Below are positions 1-9,573 of a stretch of DNA of 64,000 nt, piece after piece. A program made the position numbers and the translations under genes. The notes beneath the pieces were generated by a model. That model was not told the origin of the DNA, searched no databases, and saw only the letters and a list, made by a program, of their open reading frames with translations. Within the stretch, counting starts at the first letter, position 1. Each line of letters opens with the position of its first letter. Origin of the DNA: Clostridiaceae bacterium (lineage in GTDB: Bacteria; Bacillota; Clostridia; Peptostreptococcales; Tindalliaceae); NCBI GenBank assembly GCA_011390155.1, contig JAABSW010000008.1, positions 1 through 64,000 on the forward strand, written 5' to 3'.

Positions 1-740
1 TCGTAAACTCTGTCAAATCCTCCCACGGTTAATCGTTTTAAATGGAGTTCCGTGGCGATGCGCAGGTACATGTCGATGTCCAGGGCATTGTGGTGGGTGA
101 TAAAAGGCTTCGCATTGGCACCCCCCGCCAATGTGTCCAGAATGGGGGTTTCCACCTCAAGGTAATCCCGTTGGTCCAAGTATGAGCGAATGGCTTGTAT
201 CACTTTGCTGCGTATTCTAAATACTTTTTTAACCTCAGGGTTTACAATCATGTCAACATACCGCTGTCGGTATCTTGTATCTGTGTCTTTTAATCCATGC
301 CATTTTTCAGGCAGGATTTGCAGTGATTTTGATACAAGCTTGATGGAAGTAGCTTTTAAGGAAATTTCACCTCTTTTTGTGCGAAATGGATCTCCATTCA
401 CTTCCACCAGATCTCCAATGTCATAATAGTGAATAAAATCCTGGTATGCCTCTTGGCCTACCCGGTCTTCCCGCACATATACCTGTAGTTGACCGTCTTT
501 ATCCTGCAAGTTGATAAAAGTGGCCTTTCCATGTTCCCGGCGGGTCATGATTCTTCCTGCCATGGTCATTTCCACGCCTTCCAATTGATCAAACTGGTCT
601 TTTACCTGTTGACTGTAGTGGGTTACATGTACTTTCTCCACCAAATAGGGGTTTTTGCCTGCCTGTTTTAGTGTTTCCAGTTTTTCTCTTCGAATCTGCA
701 ACAATTCATTCAGGTTTTTTTCTTCGCCCTGTCCATTCAT
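1..740 (-). CDS. lysS: Lysyl-tRNA synthetase, N-terminal part (cut by window edge)
   Basis: Class II lysyl-tRNA synthetase, which charges tRNA-Lys in the cytoplasm. Only the first 246 or so codons are present. They cover the N-terminal OB-fold anticodon-binding domain (residues about 50-150, with [11 protein letters not shown] and the GDLVEVNG stretch) and the start of the catalytic domain ([11 protein letters not shown], then motif 1 around YLEVETPIL). The ATG at 740 follows a GGTGAAGGA purine run. An in-frame ATG at 779 overlaps the greA stop but has no clear ribosome binding site, so 740 is preferred. The gene follows greA closely and is probably co-transcribed with dusB/greA, an arrangement common in Firmicutes. 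Confidence 0.93.
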   Translation of the reverse strand, partial: MNGQGEEKNLNELLQIRREKLETLKQAGKNPYLVEKVHVTHYSQQVKDQFDQLEGVEMTMAGRIMTRREHGKATFINLQDKDGQLQVYVREDRVGQEAYQDFIHYYDIGDLVEVNGDPFRTKRGEISLKATSIKLVSKSLQILPEKWHGLKDTDTRYRQRYVDMIVNPEVKKVFRIRSKVIQAIRSYLDQRDYLEVETPILDTLAGGANAKPFITHHNALDIDMYLRIATELHLKRLTVGGFDRVY

Positions 741-768
741 TCCTTCACCTTCTTTGTCGTTTATTTCG

Positions 769-1257
769 TTATATTTCATCCGTTTTTTCTATTCTGATGA
801 CTTCATAGATGGTTGTACCGTCAGGAATCTGCACTTCGACTTTATCGCCCACTTTTTTACCCAACAACGCTTTGCCAACAGGAGACTCATTGGAAATTTT
901 CATCTCATAGGGATCCGCCTCAGCAGACCCAACAATGGTATATTTCAATTCTTTAGGGTCATCATTTTCTTTGATGAATACCGTTGATCCAGCACCCACC
1001 AAGTCTGTACTGATTTCATCCTCATCAATAATAACAGCTTTTTTCAGGGTATTCTCAAGTTTCATGATTTTTTCTTCGATTTGCGCCTGTTCATTTTTGG
1101 CTTCATCATATTCTGAGTTTTCGCTGATGTCGCCAAACTCGATGGCCTGTTTGATGCGTGCGGCAATCTCCTTACGACGAACGGTTTTCAACTGCTCAAG
1201 TTCTGCTTCAATTTTTTCTTTTCCCTTGTTGGTTAAAACTGTTTCTTTCGTCATCAT
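769..1257 (-). CDS. greA: Transcription elongation factor GreA
   Basis: GreA rescues backtracked RNA polymerase by stimulating transcript cleavage. The 162-residue length is normal for the family. Residues 1-75 form the N-terminal coiled coil, with the [14 protein letters not shown] tip that carries the acidic residues inserted into the polymerase secondary channel. The C-terminal FKBP-like domain ends with the typical [18 protein letters not shown] segment. The start is one of two consecutive ATGs (1257 or 1254) downstream of an AAGGGAG site. It lies between dusB and lysS on the same strand, and its stop overlaps a possible upstream lysS start. Confidence 0.95.
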   Translation of the reverse strand: MMTKETVLTNKGKEKIEAELEQLKTVRRKEIAARIKQAIEFGDISENSEYDEAKNEQAQIEEKIMKLENTLKKAVIIDEDEISTDLVGAGSTVFIKENDDPKELKYTIVGSAEADPYEMKISNESPVGKALLGKKVGDKVEVQIPDGTTIYEVIRIEKTDEI

Positions 1258-1355
1258 TCTTTATTCGCTCCCTTACAGTTTGTCTTTTTCACTTTCACCG
1301 GTACTGTTTTTATACTAAAAGTACGTTCCCTTTTTGATCAGACTGATAAAGCAAG

Positions 1356-1378
1356 AAACACTGATTGCATCAGTGTTT
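1356..1378 (-). terminator. Hairpin between dusB and greA, weak terminator
   Basis: A perfect 10-bp stem (1356-1365 with 1369-1378) and a 3-nt TGC loop lie downstream of dusB. On the minus strand the stem is followed only by a short TTTCTT tract, so termination may be partial. The rest of the 1258-1482 gap shows a TATAAA-like box near 1310 without a convincing -35 partner. I cannot say whether greA has its own promoter. Confidence 0.35.
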
Positions 1379-1482
1379 TGTCAGTTCTTCGATTCTTACA
1401 ATTATAAGGTAGTGATATACGCTTGTCAAGCAAAGGACATGCTTTTGATAAGACTCATTATAAACACATCTTTAAGAGCATG

Positions 1483-2451
1483 TTATCGTAAATAGTCTTC
1501 AAGGGTTTTAATGACTTCTTCGGATGACTCCATGGTGTTAATTTTTTGCCGAATGGCAGCTGACCCCTTAAACCCTTTTGTATACCAAGCTGCATGCTTT
1601 CTCATTTCCTTCACTGCAATGTACTCACCTTTAAACGCCACAGCCAGCCTCAAATGTTTTTGAAGCACCCGGAACACCTCCCGCCATTCCGGCTTGCCCT
1701 GGGGCGTTACTCCTTGGCCTAATTGCAGTATGTCCTGAAACAGCCACGGATTTCCCTGAGCACCCCTTGCAATCATCACTCCGTCACAGGAAGTTTGGCG
1801 AATCATTTTTTCCACATCTTCTGCTTTGAACAGGTCTCCATTGCCGATGACAGGGATCTGGACAGCTTTTTTCACCTGGCCAATGATGTCCCAATCTGCT
1901 TCACCGGAATAAAAGGCTTCTCTTGTTCTTCCATGCACAGCAACCGCCGATGCACCATTTTCTTCAGCGATACGTGCCATTTCAATAGCATTCGTCGATG
2001 CGTCATCCCAACCCTTTCGAATTTTCACAGTGACAGGTTTCTCACTTGCTTCCACAACAGCCCTGATAATTTTACCGGCTTTTTTCGGTTCCAACATCAA
2101 GGCGCTCCCATCGCCATTTTTTACTATTTTAGGCGTGGGACAACCCATGTTTATGTCAAGTATGTCATGAGGCATTTCATTCAATCTATCGGCCGCCCAA
2201 GCCATCACCTTTTCATCGGATCCAAAAATTTGAATGGCTGCAGGCGATTCCTCAGGTACTGTTCTTAATAGATCTTTGGTTTTTACATCTTTGTAATACA
2301 AACCCTTGGCGCTAATCATTTCTGTCACAACAAGGCCGCATCCCATTTCTTTGCAGATCAACCGGTAAGCCAAGTCTGTCACACCTGCCATAGGTGCTAA
2401 TATAACCGGGGTTTCCAGTCTAACATTTCCAATTAATAATGGTTTTAACAT
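1483..2451 (-). CDS. dusB: tRNA-dihydrouridine synthase (DusB family)
   Basis: FMN- and NADPH-dependent reduction of uridine to dihydrouridine in tRNA. The protein has the TIM-barrel signature LAPMAGVTDLAYR near the N-terminus, the NMGCPTPKIVKNGDGSALM catalytic loop (with the conserved Cys), KIRKGWDD, AVHGRTREAFYSG and VIGNGDLF, all typical of Dus enzymes. The ATG at 2451 is preceded by GGAGGA at good spacing. A longer reading frame from 2472 would begin inside that ribosome binding site and is rejected. Its neighbourhood with greA and lysS is a familiar Firmicutes gene order. Confidence 0.94.
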   Translation of the reverse strand: MLKPLLIGNVRLETPVILAPMAGVTDLAYRLICKEMGCGLVVTEMISAKGLYYKDVKTKDLLRTVPEESPAAIQIFGSDEKVMAWAADRLNEMPHDILDINMGCPTPKIVKNGDGSALMLEPKKAGKIIRAVVEASEKPVTVKIRKGWDDASTNAIEMARIAEENGASAVAVHGRTREAFYSGEADWDIIGQVKKAVQIPVIGNGDLFKAEDVEKMIRQTSCDGVMIARGAQGNPWLFQDILQLGQGVTPQGKPEWREVFRVLQKHLRLAVAFKGEYIAVKEMRKHAAWYTKGFKGSAAIRQKINTMESSEEVIKTLEDYLR

Positions 2452-2605
2452 CCAGAAAAATCCTCCAGTCAATTTTGATTCTGTCTGTTATCGATTGTAA
2501 CCTGTCCAATTGTCTTTGACAAGTGCTAAAACAAGTCATCGATTTCCATCCAGACCAGCTTGTCGATCTTAGACCTAATAACAGGAAATGAATAGAATTC
2601 CGCAG

Positions 2606-2641
2606 AAAAAAGCCGGCGAATGATCCATTCATTCAACCGGC
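2606..2641 (-). terminator. Intrinsic terminator after the ferredoxin gene
   Basis: Minus-strand hairpin made of GCCGG/CCGGC at the base and GAATGA/TCATTC above a small internal bulge, with a 5-nt loop. It is followed by six T residues (2606-2611). It ends the ferredoxin transcript before dusB. Confidence 0.75.
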
Positions 2642-2654
2642 GCCAGACATCCCA

Positions 2655-2843
2655 TTATTCCACAGTGATGGCATCTACAGGGCAGGATGCTTCAGCTTCT
2701 TTTGCGCTTTCTTCCAGCTCAGCAGGAACTTCATCCACCTTTACAATCGCTATATTTTCATCATCCATTTCGAATACTTCCGGACAGACGGATGGGCACA
2801 CCCCGCAACCGATACAGGTGTCTCTATCAACAGTTGCTTTCAC
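2655..2843 (-). CDS. 4Fe-4S ferredoxin
   Basis: Small (62-residue) electron carrier. The N-terminal motif CIGCGVCPSVCPEVF supplies four cysteines, and a C-terminal cysteine lies in EASCPVDAI. This matches the single-cluster [4Fe-4S] ferredoxins of Clostridia and Thermotoga, in which the second cluster site is reduced to a disulfide or lost. The start is GTG at 2843, seven bases after a strong AAAGGAGG. An ATG further upstream lies before that site and is unlikely. It is separated from the thiolase upstream by a terminator, so it is probably expressed from its own promoter. Its redox partner is not evident here. Confidence 0.92.
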   Translation of the reverse strand: MKATVDRDTCIGCGVCPSVCPEVFEMDDENIAIVKVDEVPAELEESAKEAEASCPVDAITVE

Positions 2844-2960
2844 AATGATTCCTCCTTTCATCAGCTCCAGTTCATCCGATGACTACCACCCTTCTTCAAT
2901 CAAATACCCGCAGCACAATTTCGTAAACAAACGTTAGGTTGTGTCCATGTCGACAACATA

Positions 2961-2990
2961 CTAAAACAGCACAGGCATGGGCCTGTGCTG
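2961..2990 (-). terminator. Intrinsic terminator after the thiolase gene
   Basis: A perfect 10-bp stem (2967-2976 with 2981-2990) with a 4-nt loop. On the minus strand it is followed by TTTTAG. It sits 44 bases past the thiolase stop. Confidence 0.65.
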
Positions 2991-3033
2991 CGAGACAATC
3001 GACAATGTTAATGAAGTCAGTGGTATTGGAGGT

Positions 3034-4212
3034 CTACCTTTTAACCACCAGAGAGGTTCCCATGCCCCCGCCAATGCACAGAGTGGCCAAGCCATGGGTT
3101 GCCCCTCTTTTTTCCATTTCATAGAGCAGCGTGATTAAGATGCGTGCACCACTGGCACCCACAGGATGACCAAGGGCAATGGCGCCACCGTTAACGTTGA
3201 CAATTTCCTGGTTCCATTTCAGTTCTTTCCCAACAGAAAGAGCCTGGGCCGCAAAGGCTTCATTGGCTTCGATCAGGTCCATGTCATCAATGGTAAGCCC
3301 TGCTTTTTCAAGTGCCTTTTGCGTGGCACTGACAGGACCTATGCCCATAATGGATGGGTCCACCCCAGCGCTTCCATGGGAAACTATGGTGGCCATGGGC
3401 ATGAGTCCTAACTCATCTGCTTTTTCTTTTGACATAATGACCAGGGCAGCAGCCCCGTCATTAATACCGGAAGCATTCCCCGCTGTAACAGTCCCTTCTT
3501 TTTTAAAGGCAGGTCGTAGTTTTGCCAGTTTATCCATGGTCATACCTGCTTTTGGAAATTCGTCCTGGTCAGCAATGATAGGGTCACCTTTCCGCTGTGG
3601 AATTTCCACAGGTACAATTTCATCTTTAAACCTGCCTTCACTCATTGCTTTTTCAGCTTTGTTCTGGCTTGACACTGAGAAAGCATCCTGCTCTTCACGT
3701 GTTATGCCATATTTATCTGCAAGGTTTTCTGCTGTAACACCCATGTGATAATGGTTGAAAGCATCGGTTAACGCATCAAGCACCATGGAATCCACCACTT
3801 TGTCATCACCCATGCGCAAACCCCACCTTGCTTTTGGCAACAAATACGGGGCCTGGCTCATGCTTTCTGTACCACCCGCCACCACCACATCGTTGTCGCC
3901 TGCTAAAATGGTTTGTACAGCCAGTGAAACAGCCCTCAGGCCTGACCCACACAGCATATTGATGGTGGTTGCAGGCACTTCTACGGGTATACCCGCATTC
4001 ACAGATGCCTGTCTCGCCACCCCTTGGCCGGCACCGGCTTGTAATATGCATCCCATGAACACTTCACTTACCTGATCCGGAGATATTTTTGCCCGCTTCA
4101 GGGCTTCACGAATGGCAATCTCACCCAATTTTGCCGCCGACACATCCTTCAACATTCCTCCAAAGCTTCCAATAGCCGTTCGAACACCGCTAACAATGAC
4201 AACTTCTCTCAT
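3034..4212 (-). CDS. thlA: Acetyl-CoA acetyltransferase (thiolase)
   Basis: Condenses two acetyl-CoA to acetoacetyl-CoA, or cleaves the reverse, in the cytoplasm. At 392 residues it is full length. The nucleophilic cysteine is in [11 protein letters not shown] (about residue 88), the catalytic His is in [13 protein letters not shown], and the second Cys is in CIGGGMGTS near the C-terminus. The ATG follows AAAGGAGGAACAGCAAT. It could act in butyrate formation or in acetoacetyl-CoA cleavage during lysine fermentation; nothing in the immediate context decides between these. It lies downstream of birA with its own candidate promoter and its own terminator. The exact symbol (thlA, atoB) is a naming choice. 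Confidence 0.93.
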   Translation of the reverse strand: MREVVIVSGVRTAIGSFGGMLKDVSAAKLGEIAIREALKRAKISPDQVSEVFMGCILQAGAGQGVARQASVNAGIPVEVPATTINMLCGSGLRAVSLAVQTILAGDNDVVVAGGTESMSQAPYLLPKARWGLRMGDDKVVDSMVLDALTDAFNHYHMGVTAENLADKYGITREEQDAFSVSSQNKAEKAMSEGRFKDEIVPVEIPQRKGDPIIADQDEFPKAGMTMDKLAKLRPAFKKEGTVTAGNASGINDGAAALVIMSKEKADELGLMPMATIVSHGSAGVDPSIMGIGPVSATQKALEKAGLTIDDMDLIEANEAFAAQALSVGKELKWNQEIVNVNGGAIALGHPVGASGARILITLLYEMEKRGATHGLATLCIGGGMGTSLVVKR

Positions 4213-4281
4213 ATTGCTGTTCCTCCTTTAAAATACAGGTGGTTATATTCCCGTGTGAATTTGTTTTCCATTTCTGATACC

Positions 4282-4310
4282 ATTTTATCAATTCATAGAA
4301 GGAAATACAA
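4282..4310 (-). promoter_or_regulatory. Candidate sigma-A promoter for the thiolase gene
   Basis: On the minus strand, TTGTAT (4305-4310) and TAAAAT (4282-4287) are separated by exactly 17 bases, in the gap between birA and the thiolase gene and about 70 bases before its start. Matches to consensus are 4/6 and 5/6. Confidence 0.4.
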
Positions 4311-4331
4311 ATGCACTGCACTTTCGTCTCA

Positions 4332-5315
4332 TCACTCATTCTGAGCTCTTATGGAAACTTCTCCCCCGGAAAGTAACTCCCGTTCTCCACTGGAGTATAC
4401 CACTTCAAGCCTTCCATCTTCGTGGAGCTGAACTGCCGTGGCAGGCTGTTTTTTTTCTCCCCTAAACACATTCACAGGTTTACCCAATAAAGACGATTGA
4501 GCCCTGGCCACTTCTAACACAACATCATAAACGTGTTGTGTGACATAGGCATCATAATAGCCTTCAAAATGTTTCAAAAATGCTGCCACCAGTCTGCTGC
4601 GGGATGTTTGTCGGTGGGTTTTACTGTACAATGAGGCGGCTGTCTCTTGGATGTCAGCTGGAAAATTTTTTTGGTTCACATTGACGCCTATTCCCACAAA
4701 TAAATGCTCTATTCGGTTTAATTCACCTGTCATTTCTGTCAAGATGCCGCATATTTTTTTTTCTTCAATGAGTAAATCGTTGGGCCATTTAATGTTAGCC
4801 ACCAATCCGGTTTCCTGCAAAATAGCCTGAAACATTGCAACAGCAGCCATTTGTGTAATTTTTCCGCCTTCTGACATGGGCAACTCAGGACGCAGCACCA
4901 TGGTCATCCAAATGCCTTCCCCTTTACTTGAATCCCACCGTCTGCCCATTCTGCCACGTCCCTGGGTTTGTTCATTTGCCACAACAATGGAACCATGTCC
5001 CAGTTCTGCCATGTGGTCTTTGGCCCAAAGGTTTGTGGAAGCAACGGTTTCATGATAAACAATCTCATTCCCCAGCCATTTCGTCACGAGATGTTCTTGA
5101 ATTTCTGGAGGAAGCAATTCATCCTGTTGGCGGGTCAAACGATAGCCTTTTCGATGGCCCGTTTCAATGGCATAGCCTTCCTGCTGCAGGGAGCGTATAT
5201 GCTTCCACACTGCTGTTCGGCTGATGCCCAATTGTTCACTCATTTCCTGTCCCGACACATATGTTCCAGCATATTGATATAATAAGGCAATGATTTTTTT
5301 TCTCATATTTCTCAC
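4332..5315 (-). CDS. birA: Bifunctional biotin protein ligase / biotin repressor
   Basis: Attaches biotin to carrier proteins through biotinyl-AMP and, with its N-terminal helix-turn-helix, may repress biotin genes. The 327-residue protein has a winged-helix domain at residues 1-65 (SEQLGISRTAVWKHIRSLQQEGY), the ligase domain with the GRGRMGRRW biotin-binding loop near residue 116, KWPNDLL with the catalytic Lys, and the C-terminal SH3-like domain. The start is GTG at 5315 after GGGTGA; an ATG at 5306 is the alternative. It sits directly downstream of the biotin-dependent methylmalonyl-CoA decarboxylase genes, whose carrier subunit is an obvious substrate. Confidence 0.93.
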   Translation of the reverse strand: MRNMRKKIIALLYQYAGTYVSGQEMSEQLGISRTAVWKHIRSLQQEGYAIETGHRKGYRLTRQQDELLPPEIQEHLVTKWLGNEIVYHETVASTNLWAKDHMAELGHGSIVVANEQTQGRGRMGRRWDSSKGEGIWMTMVLRPELPMSEGGKITQMAAVAMFQAILQETGLVANIKWPNDLLIEEKKICGILTEMTGELNRIEHLFVGIGVNVNQKNFPADIQETAASLYSKTHRQTSRSRLVAAFLKHFEGYYDAYVTQHVYDVVLEVARAQSSLLGKPVNVFRGEKKQPATAVQLHEDGRLEVVYSSGERELLSGGEVSIRAQNE

Positions 5316-5328
5316 TCATTTCACCCAA

Positions 5329-5356
5329 AAAACCCCACAGAAATCTGCGGGGTTTT
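5329..5356 (-). terminator. Terminator of the methylmalonyl-CoA operon
   Basis: A 12-bp stem with one mismatch (5329-5340 with 5345-5356) and a 4-nt loop, flanked by A and T tracts on both sides, so it could work in either direction. It lies 11 bases past mmdB and 14 bases before the birA start. birA is therefore expected to depend partly on readthrough. Confidence 0.7.
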
Positions 5357-5367
5357 GGAAATCACTT

Positions 5368-6606
5368 CTAGTTAAACAAAGATAACAAGACACCTGCTGC
5401 CACCGCTGAACCAATAACACCGGCAACATTTGGCCCCATTGCATGCATTAACAGGAAGTTGCTCGGGTTTTCCTTTTGGCCAACCACCTGTGAAACCCGT
5501 GCTGCCATAGGTACGGCAGATACACCTGCAGATCCGATCAGAGGATTGATAGCATCTCCGCCCATCATCTTGTTCATCAATTTAGCCAGCAACACTCCGC
5601 CAGCAGTGCCTATACCAAAGGCTATAACACCCAGTACAATGATCAAGAGTGTCTGCACCTGCAGAAACTGCTCTGCCTGTGCTGTTGCACCCACACTGAC
5701 ACCCAGGAAGATGGTGACAATGTTGATCAGTTCGTTTTGTGCTGTTTTGGATAAACGATCTGTTACCGTTGACTCCTTCAACAGGTTACCGAACATCAAC
5801 AGTCCCACCAAGGGTGTGGCTGAGGGCAGTAACAATGAGACAACGATGGTGACCATGATTGGGAACAAAATCTTTTCCGTTTTGGACACATTCCGCAGCT
5901 GTTTCATTTTGATTCTGCGTTCCCGTTTTGTTGTAAGCAGTTTCATGATTGGCGGCTGAATAATAGGCACCAGCGCCATGTAAGAATAAGCTGCCACCGC
6001 TATAGGTCCTAGCAAATGACTGGCCATCAGGGCTGTCACCAGAATGGCCGTTGGTCCGTCAGCTCCACCTATGATTCCAATGGAAGAGGCTTCCTGGGCA
6101 GTAAAACCCATGAGGGTTGCACCCGTAAAGGTGAAGAAAATTCCCAGCTGCGCCGCTGCACCTAAAAATAAACTTTTTGGATTAGCGATCAGCGGACCAA
6201 AATCAGTCATAGCTCCCACACCCATAAAAATCAGCGGTGGGAAGATCCCCAATTTATTGCCTGTGTACAAATACTGGATTAAACCGCCGGGTGTTTTTGT
6301 GTAATACTCCACCGGAATACCTTCCCTCAGCATTTCCGCTGTGGGTTGAGTAAGCAATCCTGCCACATCGCCTGCAGCCGCAGGACTGATGGCACGTAGA
6401 ACCGTATCACCAATCTCCATAACACCTGACAGGGGAAGGTTCGTTAATAACATACCAAAAGCTATGGGAACTAACAAGAGGGGTTCAAAGCCTTTGCCAA
6501 TGGCCAGATAAAGTAATATACAGGCCACTGTCAACATCACTAAATGCTGCCAGGTGAGATTGGCAAATCCCGTTGTTCCCCAGAATTTAATCAATACGCT
6601 TGCCAT
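5368..6606 (-). CDS. mmdB: Na+-translocating decarboxylase beta subunit
   Basis: Integral membrane subunit that decarboxylates carboxybiotin and couples this to Na+ export. The protein is 412 residues with about ten hydrophobic segments. It contains the family signatures GGADGPTAI (with the Asp implicated in Na+ and carboxybiotin handling), [14 protein letters not shown], and the C-terminal [16 protein letters not shown] and [18 protein letters not shown]. It belongs to the OadB/MmdB/GcdB family. The substrate is assigned to methylmalonyl-CoA from the operon context (mutase, epimerase and carboxyltransferase upstream). It is the last gene of the operon. Confidence 0.93.
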   Translation of the reverse strand: MASVLIKFWGTTGFANLTWQHLVMLTVACILLYLAIGKGFEPLLLVPIAFGMLLTNLPLSGVMEIGDTVLRAISPAAAGDVAGLLTQPTAEMLREGIPVEYYTKTPGGLIQYLYTGNKLGIFPPLIFMGVGAMTDFGPLIANPKSLFLGAAAQLGIFFTFTGATLMGFTAQEASSIGIIGGADGPTAILVTALMASHLLGPIAVAAYSYMALVPIIQPPIMKLLTTKRERRIKMKQLRNVSKTEKILFPIMVTIVVSLLLPSATPLVGLLMFGNLLKESTVTDRLSKTAQNELINIVTIFLGVSVGATAQAEQFLQVQTLLIIVLGVIAFGIGTAGGVLLAKLMNKMMGGDAINPLIGSAGVSAVPMAARVSQVVGQKENPSNFLLMHAMGPNVAGVIGSAVAAGVLLSLFN

Positions 6607-6645
6607 GAGTACATCTCCTTTCGAAATGGTACGCTGTCCATGTTT

Positions 6646-7050
6646 TTATTTGATGGATACGAGAATGTCTCCACCATTGACAGCTGCGCCTTCCGCTACA
6701 TGTAGAGATGCCACAACACCATCACAGGGTGCGGGGATTTCATTTTCCATTTTCATTGCTTCAAGAATAATCAGTGTTTCGCCTTCTTTCACCTGTTGTC
6801 CCTCTTTTACAATGACTTTCCAAATGTTACCAGGCATAGGTGATTCAACGATGGTACCACCGGCAGGAGCCGTTGCTGCAGGGGCAGGTGCCGCAGCTGC
6901 CTGTGGCTTAGGTGCTGCAGGAGCTGCTGCTGCAGGGGCTGCAGCCTGGGGTTTGGGTGCTGCGGGAGCCACTGGGGCAACCCCATCCTTAATTTCTTCC
7001 ACATCTACTTCATAACTAACACCATTTACGGTAATGTTAAACTTTTTCAT
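6646..7050 (-). CDS. mmdC: Biotin carrier (gamma) subunit of methylmalonyl-CoA decarboxylase
   Basis: Mobile biotin carrier that shuttles CO2 from the carboxyltransferase to the membrane pump. The C-terminal biotinyl domain (about residues 65-134) contains EAMKMENEI, whose Lys is the biotin attachment site. Residues about 27-65 form an Ala/Pro-rich flexible linker with two copies of the APKPQAAA motif, as usual for such carriers. The N-terminal 20 residues ([16 protein letters not shown]) match the OadA/GcdC carrier start. BirA downstream is the probable modifying enzyme. Confidence 0.93.
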   Translation of the reverse strand: MKKFNITVNGVSYEVDVEEIKDGVAPVAPAAPKPQAAAPAAAAPAAPKPQAAAAPAPAATAPAGGTIVESPMPGNIWKVIVKEGQQVKEGETLIILEAMKMENEIPAPCDGVVASLHVAEGAAVNGGDILVSIK

Positions 7051-7089
7051 GTTTCCAGTTCCTCCTTATGGATTCAGTCAATTTGATTT

Positions 7090-7524
7090 TTATCGCACCC
7101 GCTGGTTGATCTGCTGCATTCTGCCCAGACGATTCCAGGCAGGCGCCGTATCCGGTGTGCGTACAATGTTCTTCACAATAATGTTATGGGTGGATGTGTG
7201 CAGACTGGCAGCCACTGCTGCTGTGATCACTGCCACCAATTGGCCGCTGTCTTCCTCTTGTGCATCTTCAACCGGTACTTCAGTCACCGGTTTCCCAGCA
7301 GTTTCCTTTGTTGCTGTTGCCATCGCTTTTTGCGTTTTTCTTTTTTCTGCACCTGATTCAGCCTGATGGATGAATTTTTCCAGGAGCATAATAATGATAA
7401 AAAGCGATGCCAGTGCCAAAAACACAACAGCCACACCCAAAAGGGTCACTTGGAGACTGCCCAGAAACTTCTCTCCCAGCGTCATTGTTTCAATGGAGCT
7501 GTTCATTCTTTCCAGTAATGTCAC
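7090..7524 (-). CDS. mmdD: Decarboxylase delta subunit, OadG family
   Basis: Small membrane anchor that holds the carboxyltransferase and beta subunits together. The protein is 144 residues. One hydrophobic helix lies at about residues 25-47 (VTLLGVAVVFLALASLFIIIM), followed by a charged, Ala-rich cytoplasmic linker and a conserved C-terminal tail (ITAAVAASLHTSTHNIIVKNI, then WNRLGRMQQINQR). The start is GTG at 7524 after AGGTGAG. Its position between mmdA and mmdC matches methylmalonyl-CoA decarboxylase operons. Confidence 0.88.
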   Translation of the reverse strand: MTLLERMNSSIETMTLGEKFLGSLQVTLLGVAVVFLALASLFIIIMLLEKFIHQAESGAEKRKTQKAMATATKETAGKPVTEVPVEDAQEEDSGQLVAVITAAVAASLHTSTHNIIVKNIVRTPDTAPAWNRLGRMQQINQRVR

Positions 7525-7566
7525 AATAACTCACCTCTCCTTCCTCCAAAGTAGATTCTTCAACCG

Positions 7567-9114
7567 TTACACAGGCAGGTTGCCGTGTTTCTTCGGAGGT
7601 CTGGTTTCCTGTTTGCTTGCCAGCATGTTTAATGCATCCACCAGACGCGGCCTTGTGGCGGAAGGTTCGATGATATCGTCAACAAATCCACGTTCTGCAG
7701 CCTTATAAGGGGTTGCAAATTCTCGCTTATATCCTTCGATAGACTCAGCCCTCGTTGCCTGCGGATCATTTGATTCAGATATTTCATTTCTGAAAATGAT
7801 GTTGGCTGCGCCTTCCGGTCCCATGACAGCAATTTCAGCAGAAGGCCAGGCAAGCACAACATCTGCACCCAAATCACGACTACACATGGCAAGGTAAGCA
7901 CCACCATAGGATTTCCGTACAATCAATGTGATTTTGGGAACGGTTGCTTCACTGTAGGCATACAACATCTTGGCTCCATGGCGAATGATACCACCATACT
8001 CCTGATTGGTTCCCGGTAGAAAACCAGGGACATCCACAAGGTTCAGCACAGGAATGTTGTAACAGTCACAGGTTCGAATAAACCTTCCAGCCTTGTCAGA
8101 CGCATTGATGTCCAGGCAGCCTGCCAATACTTTTGGCTGGTTTGCAATGATACCCACCGATTGCCCATTGATGCGGATAAATCCCGTGATCATGTTGGTG
8201 GCATAGTAAGGCTGTACTTCCATAAAGTCACCTTCGTCAGCGATGGCCGTGATGATGTTTTTCATATCATATGGTTTATTGGGGTTGTCAGGAACGATTT
8301 CATCCAGTTCGGGAATAATGGCGTTGATATCTGTTGATGACTGAAACACAGGGGCGTTTTCCTGGTTGTTGGAAGGCAGAAAACTTAGCAGGCGTCTGAT
8401 TTCCATCAGACATTCTTCATCATTAGCTGCTTTAAAATGAGCCACACCACTTGTACGGTTGTGAGTCATTGCGCCACCCAGGGCTTCTGCTGATACTTCT
8501 TCCCCGGTAACTGTTTTAATCACCTGGGGGCCAGTGATAAACATCTGGCTGGTTTTGTCCACCATAAACACAAAATCTGTCAGTGCAGGAGAATAAACCG
8601 CCCCACCTGCACAGGGCCCCATGATGGCAGAAATTTGGGGAATGACACCTGAGGCAATGGTATTACGAAAGAAAATGTTACCATACCCGGAAAGGGCATC
8701 GACACCTTCCTGGATTCTTGCACCACCTGAGTCATTTAGCCCTACAATGGGTGCACCCATTTTCAGTGCCAAATCCTGCACCTTACAAATTTTCTTCGCG
8801 TGCATCTCTCCCAAAGAGCCGCCTACTACGGTAAAATCCTGGGCGTATGCATAGACAAGACGTCCATCCACTTGTCCATACCCAATAACAACACCTTCAC
8901 CAGGAGATTCCACTTTCTCCATGCCAAAATTCACACATCTGTGTTTCATGAAGGCGTCAAGTTCTACAAAAGTACCCTCATCAAATAAAATATTGATTCT
9001 TTCACGGGCTGTTAATTTTCCTTTTTCATGCTGTTTTGCAATTCTTTTTTCCCCGCCACCGGCAAATATCTTTTCTTTACGTTGGCGCAGTTCTTCCAGC
9101 TTGTTTACGCTCAT
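7567..9114 (-). CDS. mmdA: Methylmalonyl-CoA decarboxylase alpha subunit (carboxyltransferase)
   Basis: Transfers the carboxyl group of (S)-methylmalonyl-CoA to carrier-bound biotin, giving propionyl-CoA. At 515 residues it has the normal family size, with two crotonase-fold halves. The N-half contains GEGVVIGYGQVDGRLVYAYAQDFTVVGGSLGEMHAKKI and LNDSGGARIQEGVDALSGYGNIF; the C-half contains VDVPGFLPGTNQEYGGIIRHGAKMLYAY and KSYGGAYLAMCSRDLGAD. The family also includes propionyl-CoA carboxylase beta chains. The MmdB and MmdD membrane subunits and the absence of a biotin carboxylase gene favour the decarboxylase role. Confidence 0.94.
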   Translation of the reverse strand: MSVNKLEELRQRKEKIFAGGGEKRIAKQHEKGKLTARERINILFDEGTFVELDAFMKHRCVNFGMEKVESPGEGVVIGYGQVDGRLVYAYAQDFTVVGGSLGEMHAKKICKVQDLALKMGAPIVGLNDSGGARIQEGVDALSGYGNIFFRNTIASGVIPQISAIMGPCAGGAVYSPALTDFVFMVDKTSQMFITGPQVIKTVTGEEVSAEALGGAMTHNRTSGVAHFKAANDEECLMEIRRLLSFLPSNNQENAPVFQSSTDINAIIPELDEIVPDNPNKPYDMKNIITAIADEGDFMEVQPYYATNMITGFIRINGQSVGIIANQPKVLAGCLDINASDKAGRFIRTCDCYNIPVLNLVDVPGFLPGTNQEYGGIIRHGAKMLYAYSEATVPKITLIVRKSYGGAYLAMCSRDLGADVVLAWPSAEIAVMGPEGAANIIFRNEISESNDPQATRAESIEGYKREFATPYKAAERGFVDDIIEPSATRPRLVDALNMLASKQETRPPKKHGNLPV

Positions 9115-9162
9115 CCTCGTTTACCCTCCTACCTTTTTTCAAAAATGCCTGCCTAATCTGGT

Positions 9163-9573
9163 TTATGCTTCTTCACGTTCACTTAGTTCTACCAGCACAC
9201 CACCGGTACTTTTGGGGTGACAAAAAGCGATTTTAGCCCCACCTGCCCCATACCGCGGTTTTTCATCGATCATCCGAATGCCTTTCTGCTTCATATTTTC
9301 AATGGCTTCTTCGATGTTGTCCACACGAAACGCTATGTGCTGGATACCTTCCCCCTTTTTTTCAATGTATTTGGCTATGGGTCCTTCAGCATCGGTGGAT
9401 TCCAACAATTCAACCTCTGAATCTCCAACGGGAAGGAAAGCTACCCGAACCTTCTGGTCTGCCACTTCTTCTTTTCCTGTGCAGGTCATGCCCAATACTT
9501 CTTCATAAAACGTCAATGTTTCATCCAGGTTTTTCACCGCAATACCGATATGATCAACTTTCAGTGTTTTCAT
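9163..9573 (-). CDS. mce: Methylmalonyl-CoA epimerase
   Basis: Interconverts (R)- and (S)-methylmalonyl-CoA, linking the mutase to the decarboxylase. It is a VOC-fold metalloenzyme of 136 residues. The metal ligands are visible as the first His in DHIGIAV, the His in [11 protein letters not shown] and the Glu in VLVELSE. The ATG at 9573 follows GGAGGGGGT. A longer frame using TTG at 9588 would start inside that site. The gene overlaps the meaB end by 20 bases, suggesting translational coupling. Confidence 0.94.
   Translation of the reverse strand: MKTLKVDHIGIAVKNLDETLTFYEEVLGMTCTGKEEVADQKVRVAFLPVGDSEVELLESTDAEGPIAKYIEKKGEGIQHIAFRVDNIEEAIENMKQKGIRMIDEKPRYGAGGAKIAFCHPKSTGGVLVELSEREEA

Noticed and set aside
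3179-3748. Long plus-strand ORF of 189 codons
   Set aside because: It lies antisense to the thiolase gene, lacks a ribosome binding site and has no family resemblance; a shadow frame.
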